From: WHSW01 sp963842795
Lineage (GTDB): Bacteria > Actinomycetota > Thermoleophilia > Solirubrobacterales > 70-9
Length of the DNA: 64,000 nt
Reading direction: 5' to 3'
NCBI GenBank assembly: GCA_963842795.1
Contig: CAWJHV010000026.1
Coordinates: 372,001-436,000 of the forward strand
In this document: positions 54,257 through 63,104 of the stretch, piece by piece
How positions within the stretch are numbered: the stretch's first letter is position 1
Layout of the letters: every line of letters starts with the position of its first letter
The notes under the pieces: model-generated
The model's database searches: none
What the model saw: only the letters and a program-made list of their open reading frames with translations
Told to the model about the DNA's origin: nothing
Position numbers and translations under genes: made by a program

Positions 54257-54289
54257 TCCCGAATCAGTCGCTAAGGTACCCGCGCCTCG

Positions 54290-54317
54290 CGGCCGGACCC
54301 ATGCCCGGCCGTTTTTT
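54290..54317 (+). terminator. intrinsic terminator before hppA
   Basis: CGGCCGG (54290-54296) pairs with CCGGCCG (54305-54311) across an eight-base loop and is followed at once by six Ts. This is the clearest intrinsic terminator in the window. It lies only 27 bp before the hppA start. A TAAGGT -10-like box (54272-54277) lies upstream of it, so it could also act as an attenuator in the hppA leader. Confidence 0.85.
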
Positions 54318-54343
54318 CTGACCAAGCCCTCCGGAGGACTGTC

Positions 54344-56422
54344 TTGACCGATTTCCTGACCGACTACGGCGTCCTGATTGCGCTCGTCTGCGCCGGCGCC
54401 GCGGTGCTCTACGGCGCGCTCGTCACGCAGCGGCTGCTGCGCCGCTCGCCCGGCAACGAGCGCATGCAGGAGATCTCGGGCGCGGTTCAGGAGGGCGCCA
54501 AGGCCTACCTGAACCGGCAGTACCTGATCATCGCGATCGTCGCCGTTCCGCTCGCGATCCTGATCGCGATCCTCCAGGACGTCACCACCGGGATCGGCTT
54601 CGTCATCGGCGGTGCGCTCTCCGGTGCCGCGGGATTCATCGGCATGAACCTCTCGGTGCGCGCCAACGCCCGTGTCGCCGAGGCGGCCCGCGGCGGGGTG
54701 CCGCCGGCCCTCGACGTCGCCTTCAAGGGCGGCTCGGTCACCGGACTGCTCGTCGTCGGCCTGGCGCTGCTCGGCGTCGCCGGCTACTTCGGAATCCTGG
54801 TGCTCACCGATCACACCGACAAGGAGGCCGTCGACGCGCTCATCGGGCTCGGGTTCGGCGGCTCGCTGATCTCGGTCTTCGCCCGTCTCGGCGGCGGGAT
54901 CTTCACCAAGGCGGCCGACGTCGGCGCCGACCTCGTCGGCAAGGTCGAGGCCGGGATCCCCGAGGACGACCCGCGCAACCCGGCGGTGATCGCGGACAAC
55001 GTCGGCGACAACGTCGGCGACTGCGCCGGCATGGCGGCCGACCTGTTCGAGACCTACGCGGTGACCACCGTGGCCGTGATGCTGCTCGGCGTGCTGACCT
55101 TCGCGCAGGACTTCGCCCGCGAGGTGGCGCTCTACCCGCTGGTCCTCGGTGCGGTCGCGATCCTCGCCTCGATCGTCGGCGCCCTCGCGGTCCGGACCAC
55201 CACCGACAGGGTCGAGGGTGCTCTCTACCGCGGCCTGATCATCTCGGCCGTGATCGCCGCTGCGGCCTTCTACCCGATCACCGAGTGGCTGATGGGCGAT
55301 CCGCTCGCCCTCGGGATCGAGGATCCGGGCAGCGCCCTCTTCGGCGCCTCGGTCACCGACCTGTGGCTGTGCGCGCTGATCGGGCTCGTGGTCACCGGCG
55401 GCCTGTTCGTGATCACGGACTACTACACCTCGACCCGGTTCCGCCCGGTGAAGACGATCAGCCAGGCCTCGATCACCGGCCACGCGACCAACATCATCCA
55501 GGGGCTCGCGCAGGGCTTCCAGTCCGCGGTCGCGCCGGCTCTGCTGATCGCGCTCGCGATCTTCGGCGCCAACGAGCTCGCCGGCATCTACGGGATCGCA
55601 ATCGCCGTCACCGCACAGCTGTCGCTCTGCGGGCTGATCGTCGCCCTCGACGCGTTCGGGCCGATCACGGACAACGCCGGCGGGATCGCCGAGATGGCGG
55701 ACCTGCCCGAGGACGTCCGCAACGTCACCGACCCGCTCGACGCGGTCGGCAACACGACCAAGGCCGTGACCAAGGGGTACGCGATCGGTTCCGCCGCGCT
55801 CGCCGCGCTGGTCCTGTTCGCAGCCTTCGAGATCGAGCTCGCGGGCGAGGAGGGCGGCTCCGGATTGGTCTTCTCGATCTCGGATCCGGCCGTGCTCATC
55901 GGCCTGTTGGTCGGCGGGATGATGGTCTACCTGTTCGCCTCGTTCGCGATCGAGGCCGTCGGCCGCGCCGCCTCCCAGGTCGTCGAGCAGGTGCGCAAGC
56001 AGTTCCGCGAGCACCCGGGGATCATGGAGGGCACCGAGAAGCCCAACTACGGCGACACGGTCAGCATCGTCACCGCGGCCGCCCAGCGCGAGATGATCCT
56101 GCCCTCGCTGATCCCGATCGTGGTCCCGGTGGTCGTCGGGATCATCAGCGTCAAGGCGCTCGGAGGCCTGCTCATAGGCGTGATCGTCGTCGGCCTGTTC
56201 ATGGCGCTCTCGATGACCGCCGGCGGGGGCGCCTGGGACAACGCGAAGAAGCTGATCGAGGACGGCGCCTTCGGCGGCAAGGGCTCGGAGGCCCACGCCG
56301 CGTCGGTCACCGGAGACACCGTCGGCGACCCCTACAAGGACACCGCCGGGCCGGCGATCAACCCGATGATCAAGGTCGCCAACATCGTCGCCATCCTGAT
56401 CATCCCGATCGTCAACTTCTAG
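54344..56422 (+). CDS. hppA: membrane-bound H+-translocating pyrophosphatase, K+-independent type, 692 aa
   Basis: This integral membrane pump of about 16 helices couples pyrophosphate hydrolysis to proton export. The substrate-site motifs are GGGIFTKAADVGADLVGKVE, EDDPRNPAVIADNVGDNVGD with CAGMAADLFETYAVT, and near the C-terminus AWDNAKKLIEDG and GDTVGDPYKDTAGPAINPM. The cation-specificity segment reads VGNTTKAVTKGYAIGSAAL. The Lys in GNTTKA is the hallmark of K+-independent enzymes (GNTTAA in K+-dependent ones). Start TTG 54344 has GGAGG seven bases upstream. Confidence 0.96.
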   Translation: MTDFLTDYGVLIALVCAGAAVLYGALVTQRLLRRSPGNERMQEISGAVQEGAKAYLNRQYLIIAIVAVPLAILIAILQDVTTGIGFVIGGALSGAAGFIGMNLSVRANARVAEAARGGVPPALDVAFKGGSVTGLLVVGLALLGVAGYFGILVLTDHTDKEAVDALIGLGFGGSLISVFARLGGGIFTKAADVGADLVGKVEAGIPEDDPRNPAVIADNVGDNVGDCAGMAADLFETYAVTTVAVMLLGVLTFAQDFAREVALYPLVLGAVAILASIVGALAVRTTTDRVEGALYRGLIISAVIAAAAFYPITEWLMGDPLALGIEDPGSALFGASVTDLWLCALIGLVVTGGLFVITDYYTSTRFRPVKTISQASITGHATNIIQGLAQGFQSAVAPALLIALAIFGANELAGIYGIAIAVTAQLSLCGLIVALDAFGPITDNAGGIAEMADLPEDVRNVTDPLDAVGNTTKAVTKGYAIGSAALAALVLFAAFEIELAGEEGGSGLVFSISDPAVLIGLLVGGMMVYLFASFAIEAVGRAASQVVEQVRKQFREHPGIMEGTEKPNYGDTVSIVTAAAQREMILPSLIPIVVPVVVGIISVKALGGLLIGVIVVGLFMALSMTAGGGAWDNAKKLIEDGAFGGKGSEAHAASVTGDTVGDPYKDTAGPAINPMIKVANIVAILIIPIVNF

Positions 56423-56449
56423 GCGGCGGGCTCGCGACCGGGCCGGCGC

Positions 56450-56464
56450 TGCGGGCAACCCGCA
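56450..56464. terminator. hairpin between convergent genes
   Basis: TGCGGG (56450-56455) pairs with CCCGCA (56459-56464) around CAA, lying between the hppA stop and the end of a convergent gene. No T tract. Confidence 0.35.
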
Positions 56465-56479
56465 GGCGGTTGCGGTTGG

Positions 56480-57910
56480 CTAGGGCGGGCCCTTGGCGGA
56501 GGGCACGCAGAGCTGCGCCGGGCGGATCGTCCGCAGCGGCTGTTGCTCGAACTGGTTGCGGATCTCGACGTCCCGCTGAACCTGCGGTCGGGCGATCGAA
56601 TAGCAGACCAGGTGCTGGACCGGGTGCCTGATCGGGGTCACCTTGCCCTCGTGCACCTTTCTGACCGGCGCGCACAGCCGCACCGGAGGTCCGATGTCGA
56701 CGCTGGGCTGGAGCCCGAACTGGTCGCGGAGCTGGACCTGTGTGATCGGATGCGGCGACTGGAGCGGACCGGCCGGCTGGACGCCGTAGCACTGGAAGTG
56801 GTCGATCACGAAACGCGCCGGGATCGGGACGAACGAGCCGCTGGGCAGCTTGCGCTTCTCGGTCGTCGCGCAGAGGCGCTGCGGCTTGCCGATCAGCAGG
56901 CGCTGAGAGCCGAGCTGGTTGCGCACCGGTCGCACCTGGTCGATCGGCGGGCCGTTGAGCACGTAGCACTGCATGTGGGCCTTGCGGTTCATCCACGGCT
57001 CGGCGTTCTTCTGCGCCGGGTTGCAGAGCTCACCGCGGCGCCGCAGCGTCGCGTTGCGGTGGCTGAACTGGTCGCTGAGGTTGACGAGGACGGACACGAA
57101 CGGCGGCGCCTGCTCGACCGTGTAGCAGACGAAGTGCTCGAGCGCCTCCTGCGCGGGGTAGACGGCGTGCTGGGCCGGAGGGTTGCCCTGGTGGACCACC
57201 AGGACCTTCGCCCGGTTCGGCGTCAGCCCGGGGCAGAATCCGTCGTTGACCCCGGGGAGCGAGAGCGCCGGCGGCGCGCAGCCGGCCCGCCACGGCGGGG
57301 TGCCGATCGCATCGAAATGGAATGGGTTCGGCGGCGTGAACGTCTGCTGGGCGCCGTCGGAGATCCGGGTGAACGTGAGGACCGGGAAGACGTCGAAGAA
57401 CGAGTCGAAGGTGCCGCCGATCGGGCCGGTCGGCGTGACCATCATCTGGCCGTTGGAGGCCGGCGACGGCGCGCGGGTCACGTTCACATCCCAGGCCTCG
57501 GGACTGCCGCCGCCATAGGTGACCGTGATCGGCTGGACGCTGACCAGGTTGAGGGCGACGAGCTCGATCGGGATCGTCGCCGGCGGGGGAACCGTGGCGC
57601 CGCTCAAGCGCTCGACGACGGTGTCGGCATCCCCGGCCCGGCTGGTGCCGAAGGTCTTCAGCGGCACGCCGGCCACCGGGACCCGGCCTGTGAACGGGTC
57701 CGAGCCGGGGCCGAAGAAGTTGATCGGGATCGCGGTCGGTCCGGCGAAGTCGACGAAGGACGCCTCCGGGTCGGTCTCGAGCAGGTCGAAGCCCGGTGGA
57801 ATCGCGATCGCCTGCGCTGAGGGCGCGGTCGAGCCGGCCACCGCGAGCGCGAATGCGCATGCCGCCGCCCACCTGCCGATCGCGCGCCGCCGAGTCCGTC
57901 GCATCGGCAC
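56480..57910 (-). CDS. secreted protein with four tandem Cys-containing repeats, 476 aa
   Basis: A signal peptide (residues 1-34, GRWAAACAFALAVAGSTAPS then AQA) is followed by a 210-residue beta-rich domain. Four tandem repeats of about 50-65 residues come next. Each begins H-x-x-C-Y (HFVCYTVEQ, HMQCYVLNG, HFQCYGVQP, HLVCYSIAR), has a central NLSDQF/RNQLG/RDQFG/RNQFE box and ends LC-x-P/T (ELCNPAQK, RLCATTEK, RLCAPVRK, QLCVPSAK). One Cys pair per repeat suggests a disulfide. The pattern resembles the DUF7450 type. The protein is probably exported and surface-exposed; the function is unknown. Confidence 0.75.
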   Translation of the reverse strand: MPMRRTRRRAIGRWAAACAFALAVAGSTAPSAQAIAIPPGFDLLETDPEASFVDFAGPTAIPINFFGPGSDPFTGRVPVAGVPLKTFGTSRAGDADTVVERLSGATVPPPATIPIELVALNLVSVQPITVTYGGGSPEAWDVNVTRAPSPASNGQMMVTPTGPIGGTFDSFFDVFPVLTFTRISDGAQQTFTPPNPFHFDAIGTPPWRAGCAPPALSLPGVNDGFCPGLTPNRAKVLVVHQGNPPAQHAVYPAQEALEHFVCYTVEQAPPFVSVLVNLSDQFSHRNATLRRRGELCNPAQKNAEPWMNRKAHMQCYVLNGPPIDQVRPVRNQLGSQRLLIGKPQRLCATTEKRKLPSGSFVPIPARFVIDHFQCYGVQPAGPLQSPHPITQVQLRDQFGLQPSVDIGPPVRLCAPVRKVHEGKVTPIRHPVQHLVCYSIARPQVQRDVEIRNQFEQQPLRTIRPAQLCVPSAKGPP

Positions 57911-57988
57911 CTCCCCTTCCTTCCTGGGTGGTCGGCTTACGGAGCCAGTTGCGAACCTACACCCGCTGCCGCGGATGTCAAGTGGGAC

Positions 57989-58357
57989 TCAGGAGCGCTC
58001 GATGAGCTCGACCCGGTAGTCGTCGGGGTCGCGTACGAAGCAGATCCGGGAGCCGCCCTCGCGCACCGTGTAGGGCGGCTTCTCGGGTTCGATCCCGTCG
58101 GCGGCAAGGCGCTCGAGGGTGGCGTCGAGGTCGTCGGCGGAGATCGCGATGTGGCCGTAACCGGTCCCCAGGTCGTAGGGCTCGTCGCGGTCGTGGTTGT
58201 GCGTGAGCTCCAGCCGCGGGCCGTCCCCGGGCAGCCCCATGAACACGTTCGTGGCCTCGTCGCGGATCGGGACGCGGCGCAGCTCCTCGAAGCCGAGTTT
58301 CTCGTAGAAGGCGACCGACCGCCCGAGGTCGTGCACGCGATAGCAAGTGTGCAGCAA
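57989..58357 (-). CDS. lactoylglutathione lyase-like VOC protein (glyoxalase I), 122 aa
   Basis: The protein is a single VOC/glyoxalase domain pair. The opening MLHTCYRVHDLGRSVAFYEK supplies the first metal His, PRLELTHN the Glu, GYGHIAISADDLD the second His and DYRVELIE the last Glu, which is the H-E-H-E set of GloA. Length (122 aa) is slightly short but complete. In a bacterium expected to lack glutathione, it may use another thiol or act on a different substrate. It diverges from the APC permease gene, 47 bp apart. Confidence 0.88.
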   Translation of the reverse strand: MLHTCYRVHDLGRSVAFYEKLGFEELRRVPIRDEATNVFMGLPGDGPRLELTHNHDRDEPYDLGTGYGHIAISADDLDATLERLAADGIEPEKPPYTVREGGSRICFVRDPDDYRVELIERS

Positions 58358-58390
58358 CTCCGCGATGCGGAGCAGGCTACCCGTCGCCCG

Positions 58391-58396
58391 TATATT
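58391..58396 (+). promoter_or_regulatory. -10 box of the first APC permease gene, leaderless geometry
   Basis: TATATT ends 8 bp before ATG 58405 and no Shine-Dalgarno sequence is present. The spacing matches the other candidate leaderless genes in the window. Confidence 0.5.
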
Positions 58397-58404
58397 CGCG
58401 CTGG

Positions 58405-60342
58405 ATGGCGGAACGACACCCTCGCGAGGCGGCCCTGCGCCGGGTGCACGGACCCGGCGCGCTATTCGCCGCCGCCTACGGGAACGTGGGCTCGTCGATC
58501 TACTACGCGCTCGGGCTAGTCGCGGTCTACGCGCTCGGGCTGACCCCGATCACGTTCCTGATCGCCGGGCTGATCTTCGCCTTCACGGCGGCGACGTACG
58601 TCGAGGCGACGGTGCTGTACCCGGAGGCGGGCGGCTCCTCCAGCTTCGCCCGCCACGCCTTCAACGAGCTCGCGTCGTTCCTCGCGGGCTGGGCGCAGAT
58701 GCTCACCTACATCGTCACCGCGGCCATCTCGGCCTTCTTCGTCCCCCACTACCTGGCGGTGTTCTGGGAACCGCTCAGCCACGGGCCGGCGGACGTCATC
58801 TTCGGCATCGGGCTGCTGATCTGCCTCGCGGCCCTCAACGTCAGGGGCACGGAGGAGTCGGCGCGGCTCAACCTGGTGCTCGCGATCGCCGACCTCGCGA
58901 CTCAGGCGGTGCTGGTGGTGATCGGGATGACGCTCGTCTTCAACCCGGACCTGCTCGTGTCCCAGGTCCAGCTCGGCACGGTCCCCAGCTGGGGCGATTT
59001 CGCGCTCGGGATCGCGGTCGGGATGGTCGCCTACACGGGGATCGAGACGATCTCGAACATGTCCGAGGAGGCACGGGCGCCGAATCGGTCCATTCCGCGG
59101 GGGACCGGTGCGGTCGTGCTCGCGGTGGTCGGCATCTACGCCTTCCTGCCGGCGATCGCGCTCTCTTCCATGCCGGTGACCCCGGACGCGGCGGGCAACT
59201 TCACCACGACGCTGGGCACCACCTACGCCGACGATCCGGTGCTCGGGATCGTCGAGAACCTCGGGCTCTCATCCGGGCTCACCGACGTGCTCCGCGTCTA
59301 CGTCGGGGTGCTCGCCGGGGTGATCCTGCTGATCGCGACGAACGCGGCGCTGATCGGGCTCTCGCGGCTCACCTTCTCGATGGGCCAGCACCGCCAGCTG
59401 CCCGAGGTCCTGCGTGCGATCCATCCGCGATTCAAGACCCCGTACGTGGCGATCATCGTCTTCACGGGCATCGCCGCGGTCGTCATGGCGCCTGGCGAGA
59501 CCGCGTTCCTGGGCACGATCTACGCCTTCGGGGCGACCCTCTCGTTCACGGTCGCCCACGTCTCGGTCATCAGGCTGCGCAAGCTGCGTCCGCTGCCGGA
59601 GCGGCCGACGGGGAAGGGGGGCGAGCGGCTGTGGCGGCCGCCGGGCAACATCCGGGTGCGGGGGGTCGAGGTGCCACTGACCGCGGTGATCGGCGGGCTG
59701 GGCACCTTCGGGGCCTTCGTCGTCGCCATGGTTCTCGACCCGGTCGTGCTCGCGACAGGCGGCGGCTGGATGATCGCCGGGATGCTGCTCTACGTCGCGT
59801 ACAGGCGCTACAAGGGGCTGCCGCTGCGGGAGACGGTCAAGGTCGAGGCGCTGACCCCGCTCGGGGTGGAGGAGGTCGAGTACCGAAGCGTGCTCGTCGC
59901 CTTCGACGAGGACGACCCGTTCTCGGCCGAGGCGGTGGTCACCGCGAAGTCCCTGGGGGCGCGGCGGCGCCGGGCGATCCACGTGCTCGCGCTGGTGGAG
60001 GTGCCGGCGAACCTGCCGCTCGACGCCCACCTCCCGGAGCAGGAGGCTGCCGGGCGGACGAAGATCGAGCGGGCGAAGCTGATCTGCGGGCAGCGCGTCA
60101 GCGGCCACATCGTCCACGTCCGGCTCGGAGGGGCGGGACAGGCGATCGTCGACGAGGCGAAGCTCATCAACGCGGCGGCGATCGTGATGCCGCTGCGCTA
60201 CCGCGGCGGCGCGCCGTTGTACGGAAAGACGCTGCAGACGGTGCTCGCCAAGCGACCCTGCCGGGTGATCGTCTCGGCCGACCCGCGCGAGTCGACCGAG
60301 GGACAGCCGACGGTGCGGCGGATGGAGGTGGCGTCGCCATGA
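58405..60342 (+). CDS. APC-family permease with C-terminal USP domain, 645 aa
   Basis: The first 465 residues form a 12-helix APC-superfamily transporter (GALFAAAYGNVGSSIYYALG, EATVLYPEAGGSSSFARHAF, GMVAYTGIETISNMSEEARA). The remainder is a cytoplasmic universal-stress-protein-like domain (RSVLVAFDEDDPFSAEAVVT, then AAAIVMPLRYRGG). This layout is that of KimA (YdaO)-type potassium importers and of Rv2690c-like actinobacterial proteins encoded beside CeoB/CeoC. With two TrkA/RCK genes 3' in the same cluster, K+ uptake is more likely than amino acid uptake, though the latter is not excluded. Confidence 0.85.
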   Translation: MAERHPREAALRRVHGPGALFAAAYGNVGSSIYYALGLVAVYALGLTPITFLIAGLIFAFTAATYVEATVLYPEAGGSSSFARHAFNELASFLAGWAQMLTYIVTAAISAFFVPHYLAVFWEPLSHGPADVIFGIGLLICLAALNVRGTEESARLNLVLAIADLATQAVLVVIGMTLVFNPDLLVSQVQLGTVPSWGDFALGIAVGMVAYTGIETISNMSEEARAPNRSIPRGTGAVVLAVVGIYAFLPAIALSSMPVTPDAAGNFTTTLGTTYADDPVLGIVENLGLSSGLTDVLRVYVGVLAGVILLIATNAALIGLSRLTFSMGQHRQLPEVLRAIHPRFKTPYVAIIVFTGIAAVVMAPGETAFLGTIYAFGATLSFTVAHVSVIRLRKLRPLPERPTGKGGERLWRPPGNIRVRGVEVPLTAVIGGLGTFGAFVVAMVLDPVVLATGGGWMIAGMLLYVAYRRYKGLPLRETVKVEALTPLGVEEVEYRSVLVAFDEDDPFSAEAVVTAKSLGARRRRAIHVLALVEVPANLPLDAHLPEQEAAGRTKIERAKLICGQRVSGHIVHVRLGGAGQAIVDEAKLINAAAIVMPLRYRGGAPLYGKTLQTVLAKRPCRVIVSADPRESTEGQPTVRRMEVASP

Positions 60343-60545
60343 GCCGGCAGCAGCCGGACGAGGTCTACCGCGCGGTGACCAGGATCTTCGCCGTCGTCAT
60401 CCTGGGCTTCGGGATCACGATCGTCGCGGTGACGCTCGCCCACGGCGGCGGCATCACCTCCAGCGGGCTCTGGCTGGGGCTGATCTTCGTCGGGCTCGGC
60501 GCCGGGCGCCTCTACCTCGCCCTCCGCGGGAGCGGCGAAGATTGA
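60339..60545 (+). CDS. small two-helix membrane protein, 68 aa
   Basis: ATG 60339 overlaps the stop of the first APC gene (ATGA), and its own stop overlaps the TTG start of the second (TTGA). Two membrane helices are visible (FAVVILGFGITIVAVTLAHG and GLWLGLIFVGLGAGRLYLAL). No family is recognised. Its tight coupling between two paralogous transporters suggests an accessory subunit. Confidence 0.75.
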   Translation: MSRQQPDEVYRAVTRIFAVVILGFGITIVAVTLAHGGGITSSGLWLGLIFVGLGAGRLYLALRGSGED

Positions 60546-62587
60546 TCGACCCGCTCCGCTCGGGGGGCGAGCGCTCGCCGATCACCCGCCGCTGGCTCGG
60601 GGTGCCGCTGCTGTTCGCGGTCGCGTACTCCGCGGTCGGGTTCTCGCTGTACTTCGCGCTCGGCCTGGTCGCCGGCCGCGGGCTCGGGCTGACGCCGCTG
60701 GTCTTCTTCGGGGTCGGGATCGTCTTCGTCCTCAACACGCTGACCTACGTCGAGGGCGGGGCGATGCTGCCGGAGCGCGGCGGCTCGGCGACCTTCGCCA
60801 GGCACGCGTTTCGCAACGAGCTCGTCAGCTTCATCGCCGGCTGGGCGATCCTGATCGACTACGTGATCGTGATCGCCCTCGCGGCGATCTCGGTCCCCCA
60901 CTACCTGACCCCGATCTGGTCGGGCTTCACCGAGGCCGGCGGCGAGATCGTCACGGGGGGGCTGGTGATCGCGCTCGTCGCGGGGCTGACGATCGTCGGC
61001 TTCACCGGCGCCCGGCGGATGCGGTTGCTGGCGGTCGTCGCCGTCGCTGGTGTGGCGCTGTTGATCGCGGTGATCTTCGTCGGGCTGATCACGTCGTTCG
61101 ACGTCGACGTGCTGACGACGGCGCTCTCCCCGTTCGACGCCTTCGGCAATCCGAGCTTTCGCGATCTCATCTACGCGGGGGTGATCGCGACGGTCGCCTT
61201 CGCCGGGATCGAGGCGGCGGCGACGCTCGCCCCCGAGGTCGAGACCTTCCCGCTCGACCTGCGCAAGCTGGTCATCGTCGCGGCGGCGCTGGTGCCCGTG
61301 ATCTACGTGGGCGTCTCCGTGGTCGCGCTGATGGCCGTGCCCGTCGTCGCGACGCCCGACGGGCCGCAGACCGCGCTCGGCGGCGTCTACCTGGAGAACC
61401 CGGTGCTCGGGGTCGTGCAGAGCTTCGACCCGCCGTGGATCTCGGACCTGATGCAGGCGGCGGTGGTGGCCATCGTGCCGGTGGCGCTGATCTGGGCGGC
61501 CAACACGGCGATGCTGGGGCTCTCGCGCCATGCGTACGTGCTGGCGACCAACCGGCAGATCCCGAGCTGGCTCGGAAAGCTCAACCGGCGCTTCCGCACC
61601 CCGCACGTGGCGGTGACGATCGCGGCGCTGATCGCCTTCGGGCTCGTCCTGCCGACGGACGTCACCTTGCTCGGCGGCCTGTTCGCGTTCGGGGCGACGA
61701 TCGCGTTCACGATCGCCCACCTGTCGATCATCAAGCTCCGCATCGACGCCCCGGATGCCCCCCGCCCGTTCCGGATCCCGTTCGACGTCAACTTCCGCGG
61801 CGCCCGGGTGCCGCTGCCGACGCTGATCGCGGCCGTGCTCACGGCGCTTGCCTGGCTGAGCGTGATCGGCTTTCACGATTCGGCGCGCTGGGTCGGTGGC
61901 GGATGGATGCTCTTCGGGCTGGTCGGCTACGTGATCTACCGCAAGGGGGTAGAGGGGACGACGCTCAGCGAGCGGGTCGAGGTCCCGGCCGAGGCGCTGG
62001 TCAAGGACCGCACCGAGCCGGAGTACGGCGACATCCTGGTGCCGGTGTTCGGCACCGGGCTCGACGACGACATCGTCGGCACCGCCGGGCGGCTCGCCGA
62101 CGCGGCGGAGACGCCGGGCGAGACAGCGCCGAAGCTGGAGGTGATCTACGTCGTCGACGTGCCGCTGACGGTGCCGCTGGACTCGCCCCCGCCCGCCGAG
62201 CGCGCCGAGGCGGCAAACCGGGCGCTGGAGCGGGCGAAGGAGGTGGGGGAGGAGTACGAGACGGTGGAGGTGCACCTCTCGGTGGTCCGGGCGCGGGCGA
62301 TCGGGGCGGGGATCGTGCAGGCGGCGCGGGACCGCGGCGTGGAGATGATCGTCATGGGCGCCGAGCCGCCGACCAGAATCCGGGGCGGGGCGGTGCTGGG
62401 CGGGATCGGCGGCTCGCGGCCGGCCGAGATCGGGCCGGTGACCGAGTACGTGCTCCGGCGGGCGCCGTGCCGGGTGCTGGTCACGGCGCCTCGGAGCGAC
62501 GGGTCGCAGCGGTCGCCGGCGGGCGCCCCGGAGGCCTCGGCCGACGAGGCGATCGGGCGCCAGGGATCCCTCCCGGCCCCCGAGTAG
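60542..62587 (+). CDS. second APC-family permease with USP domain, 681 aa
   Basis: A paralogue of the gene at 58405 with the same order of domains: APC helices (FAVAYSAVGFSLYFALGLVA, GGAMLPERGGSATFARHAFR, VAFAGIEAAATLAPEVETFP) and a C-terminal USP domain (GDILVPVFGTGLDDDIVGTA, VEMIVMGAEPPTRIRGGAVL). The start is TTG 60542. The C-terminal tail is Ser/Pro-rich and disordered. Two diverged copies in tandem may form a heterodimer or serve different conditions. Confidence 0.85.
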   Translation: MIDPLRSGGERSPITRRWLGVPLLFAVAYSAVGFSLYFALGLVAGRGLGLTPLVFFGVGIVFVLNTLTYVEGGAMLPERGGSATFARHAFRNELVSFIAGWAILIDYVIVIALAAISVPHYLTPIWSGFTEAGGEIVTGGLVIALVAGLTIVGFTGARRMRLLAVVAVAGVALLIAVIFVGLITSFDVDVLTTALSPFDAFGNPSFRDLIYAGVIATVAFAGIEAAATLAPEVETFPLDLRKLVIVAAALVPVIYVGVSVVALMAVPVVATPDGPQTALGGVYLENPVLGVVQSFDPPWISDLMQAAVVAIVPVALIWAANTAMLGLSRHAYVLATNRQIPSWLGKLNRRFRTPHVAVTIAALIAFGLVLPTDVTLLGGLFAFGATIAFTIAHLSIIKLRIDAPDAPRPFRIPFDVNFRGARVPLPTLIAAVLTALAWLSVIGFHDSARWVGGGWMLFGLVGYVIYRKGVEGTTLSERVEVPAEALVKDRTEPEYGDILVPVFGTGLDDDIVGTAGRLADAAETPGETAPKLEVIYVVDVPLTVPLDSPPPAERAEAANRALERAKEVGEEYETVEVHLSVVRARAIGAGIVQAARDRGVEMIVMGAEPPTRIRGGAVLGGIGGSRPAEIGPVTEYVLRRAPCRVLVTAPRSDGSQRSPAGAPEASADEAIGRQGSLPAPE

Positions 62588-62606
62588 GCCACCGTGCCCG
62601 TCAGCG

Positions 62607-62612
62607 TAAGAT
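62607..62612 (+). promoter_or_regulatory. -10 box of the first TrkA-like gene, leaderless geometry
   Basis: TAAGAT ends 7 bp before ATG 62620. It lies in the short gap after the second APC gene, so the TrkA pair may also be transcribed on its own. Confidence 0.4.
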
Positions 62613-62619
62613 CCGGCGC

Positions 62620-63102
62620 ATGTTCGTCCTCATCGTCGGGGCTGGCCGGGTCGGCTCGTCGCTCGCACGTCGGATGCTGGCCGAGGGCCACGAGGTCTCG
62701 TGCCTGGACGAGGACCCGGAGTCGCACGCGCGCCTGGAGATCGGGCTCGACAAGCCGTGGGAGGACCTTGGCGGTCACTTCACCGTCGGCACGGCGCTCG
62801 AGGTCGAGGCGCTGACGGCGGCCGGGATCGAGCGCGCCGACGTCTTCGTCGCCTCGACCGACGGCGACAACACCAACATCGTCATCGCGCAGATGGCAAA
62901 GCGACGCTTCGGGGTGCCGAAGGTGATCGCGCGCATCCTCGATCCGTATCGGGCGCAGTGGTACGCGGACCAGGGCCTGGACACGATCTGCCCGACCAAG
63001 GTTGCGATCGAGATGCTCGAGCAGGAGATCCTCGAGACCGCGGGGAACGGTCGCGAGCGCCCTGTCACGGGCGCCGTCGACCACGAGGACGCGGATCTCT
63101 AG
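62620..63102 (+). CDS. TrkA/RCK-type potassium-uptake regulatory protein, 160 aa (CeoB-like)
   Basis: An RCK_N Rossmann domain (FVLIVGAGRVGSSLARRMLA, acidic strand end SCLDEDPES, VFVASTDGDNTNIVIAQMAK) binds NAD(H) or ATP and gates K+ transporters. The C-terminal RCK_C domain is absent, which makes it shorter than its neighbour. The two-gene arrangement matches mycobacterial ceoB-ceoC. Confidence 0.88.
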   Translation: MFVLIVGAGRVGSSLARRMLAEGHEVSCLDEDPESHARLEIGLDKPWEDLGGHFTVGTALEVEALTAAGIERADVFVASTDGDNTNIVIAQMAKRRFGVPKVIARILDPYRAQWYADQGLDTICPTKVAIEMLEQEILETAGNGRERPVTGAVDHEDADL

Positions 63103-63104
63103 CG

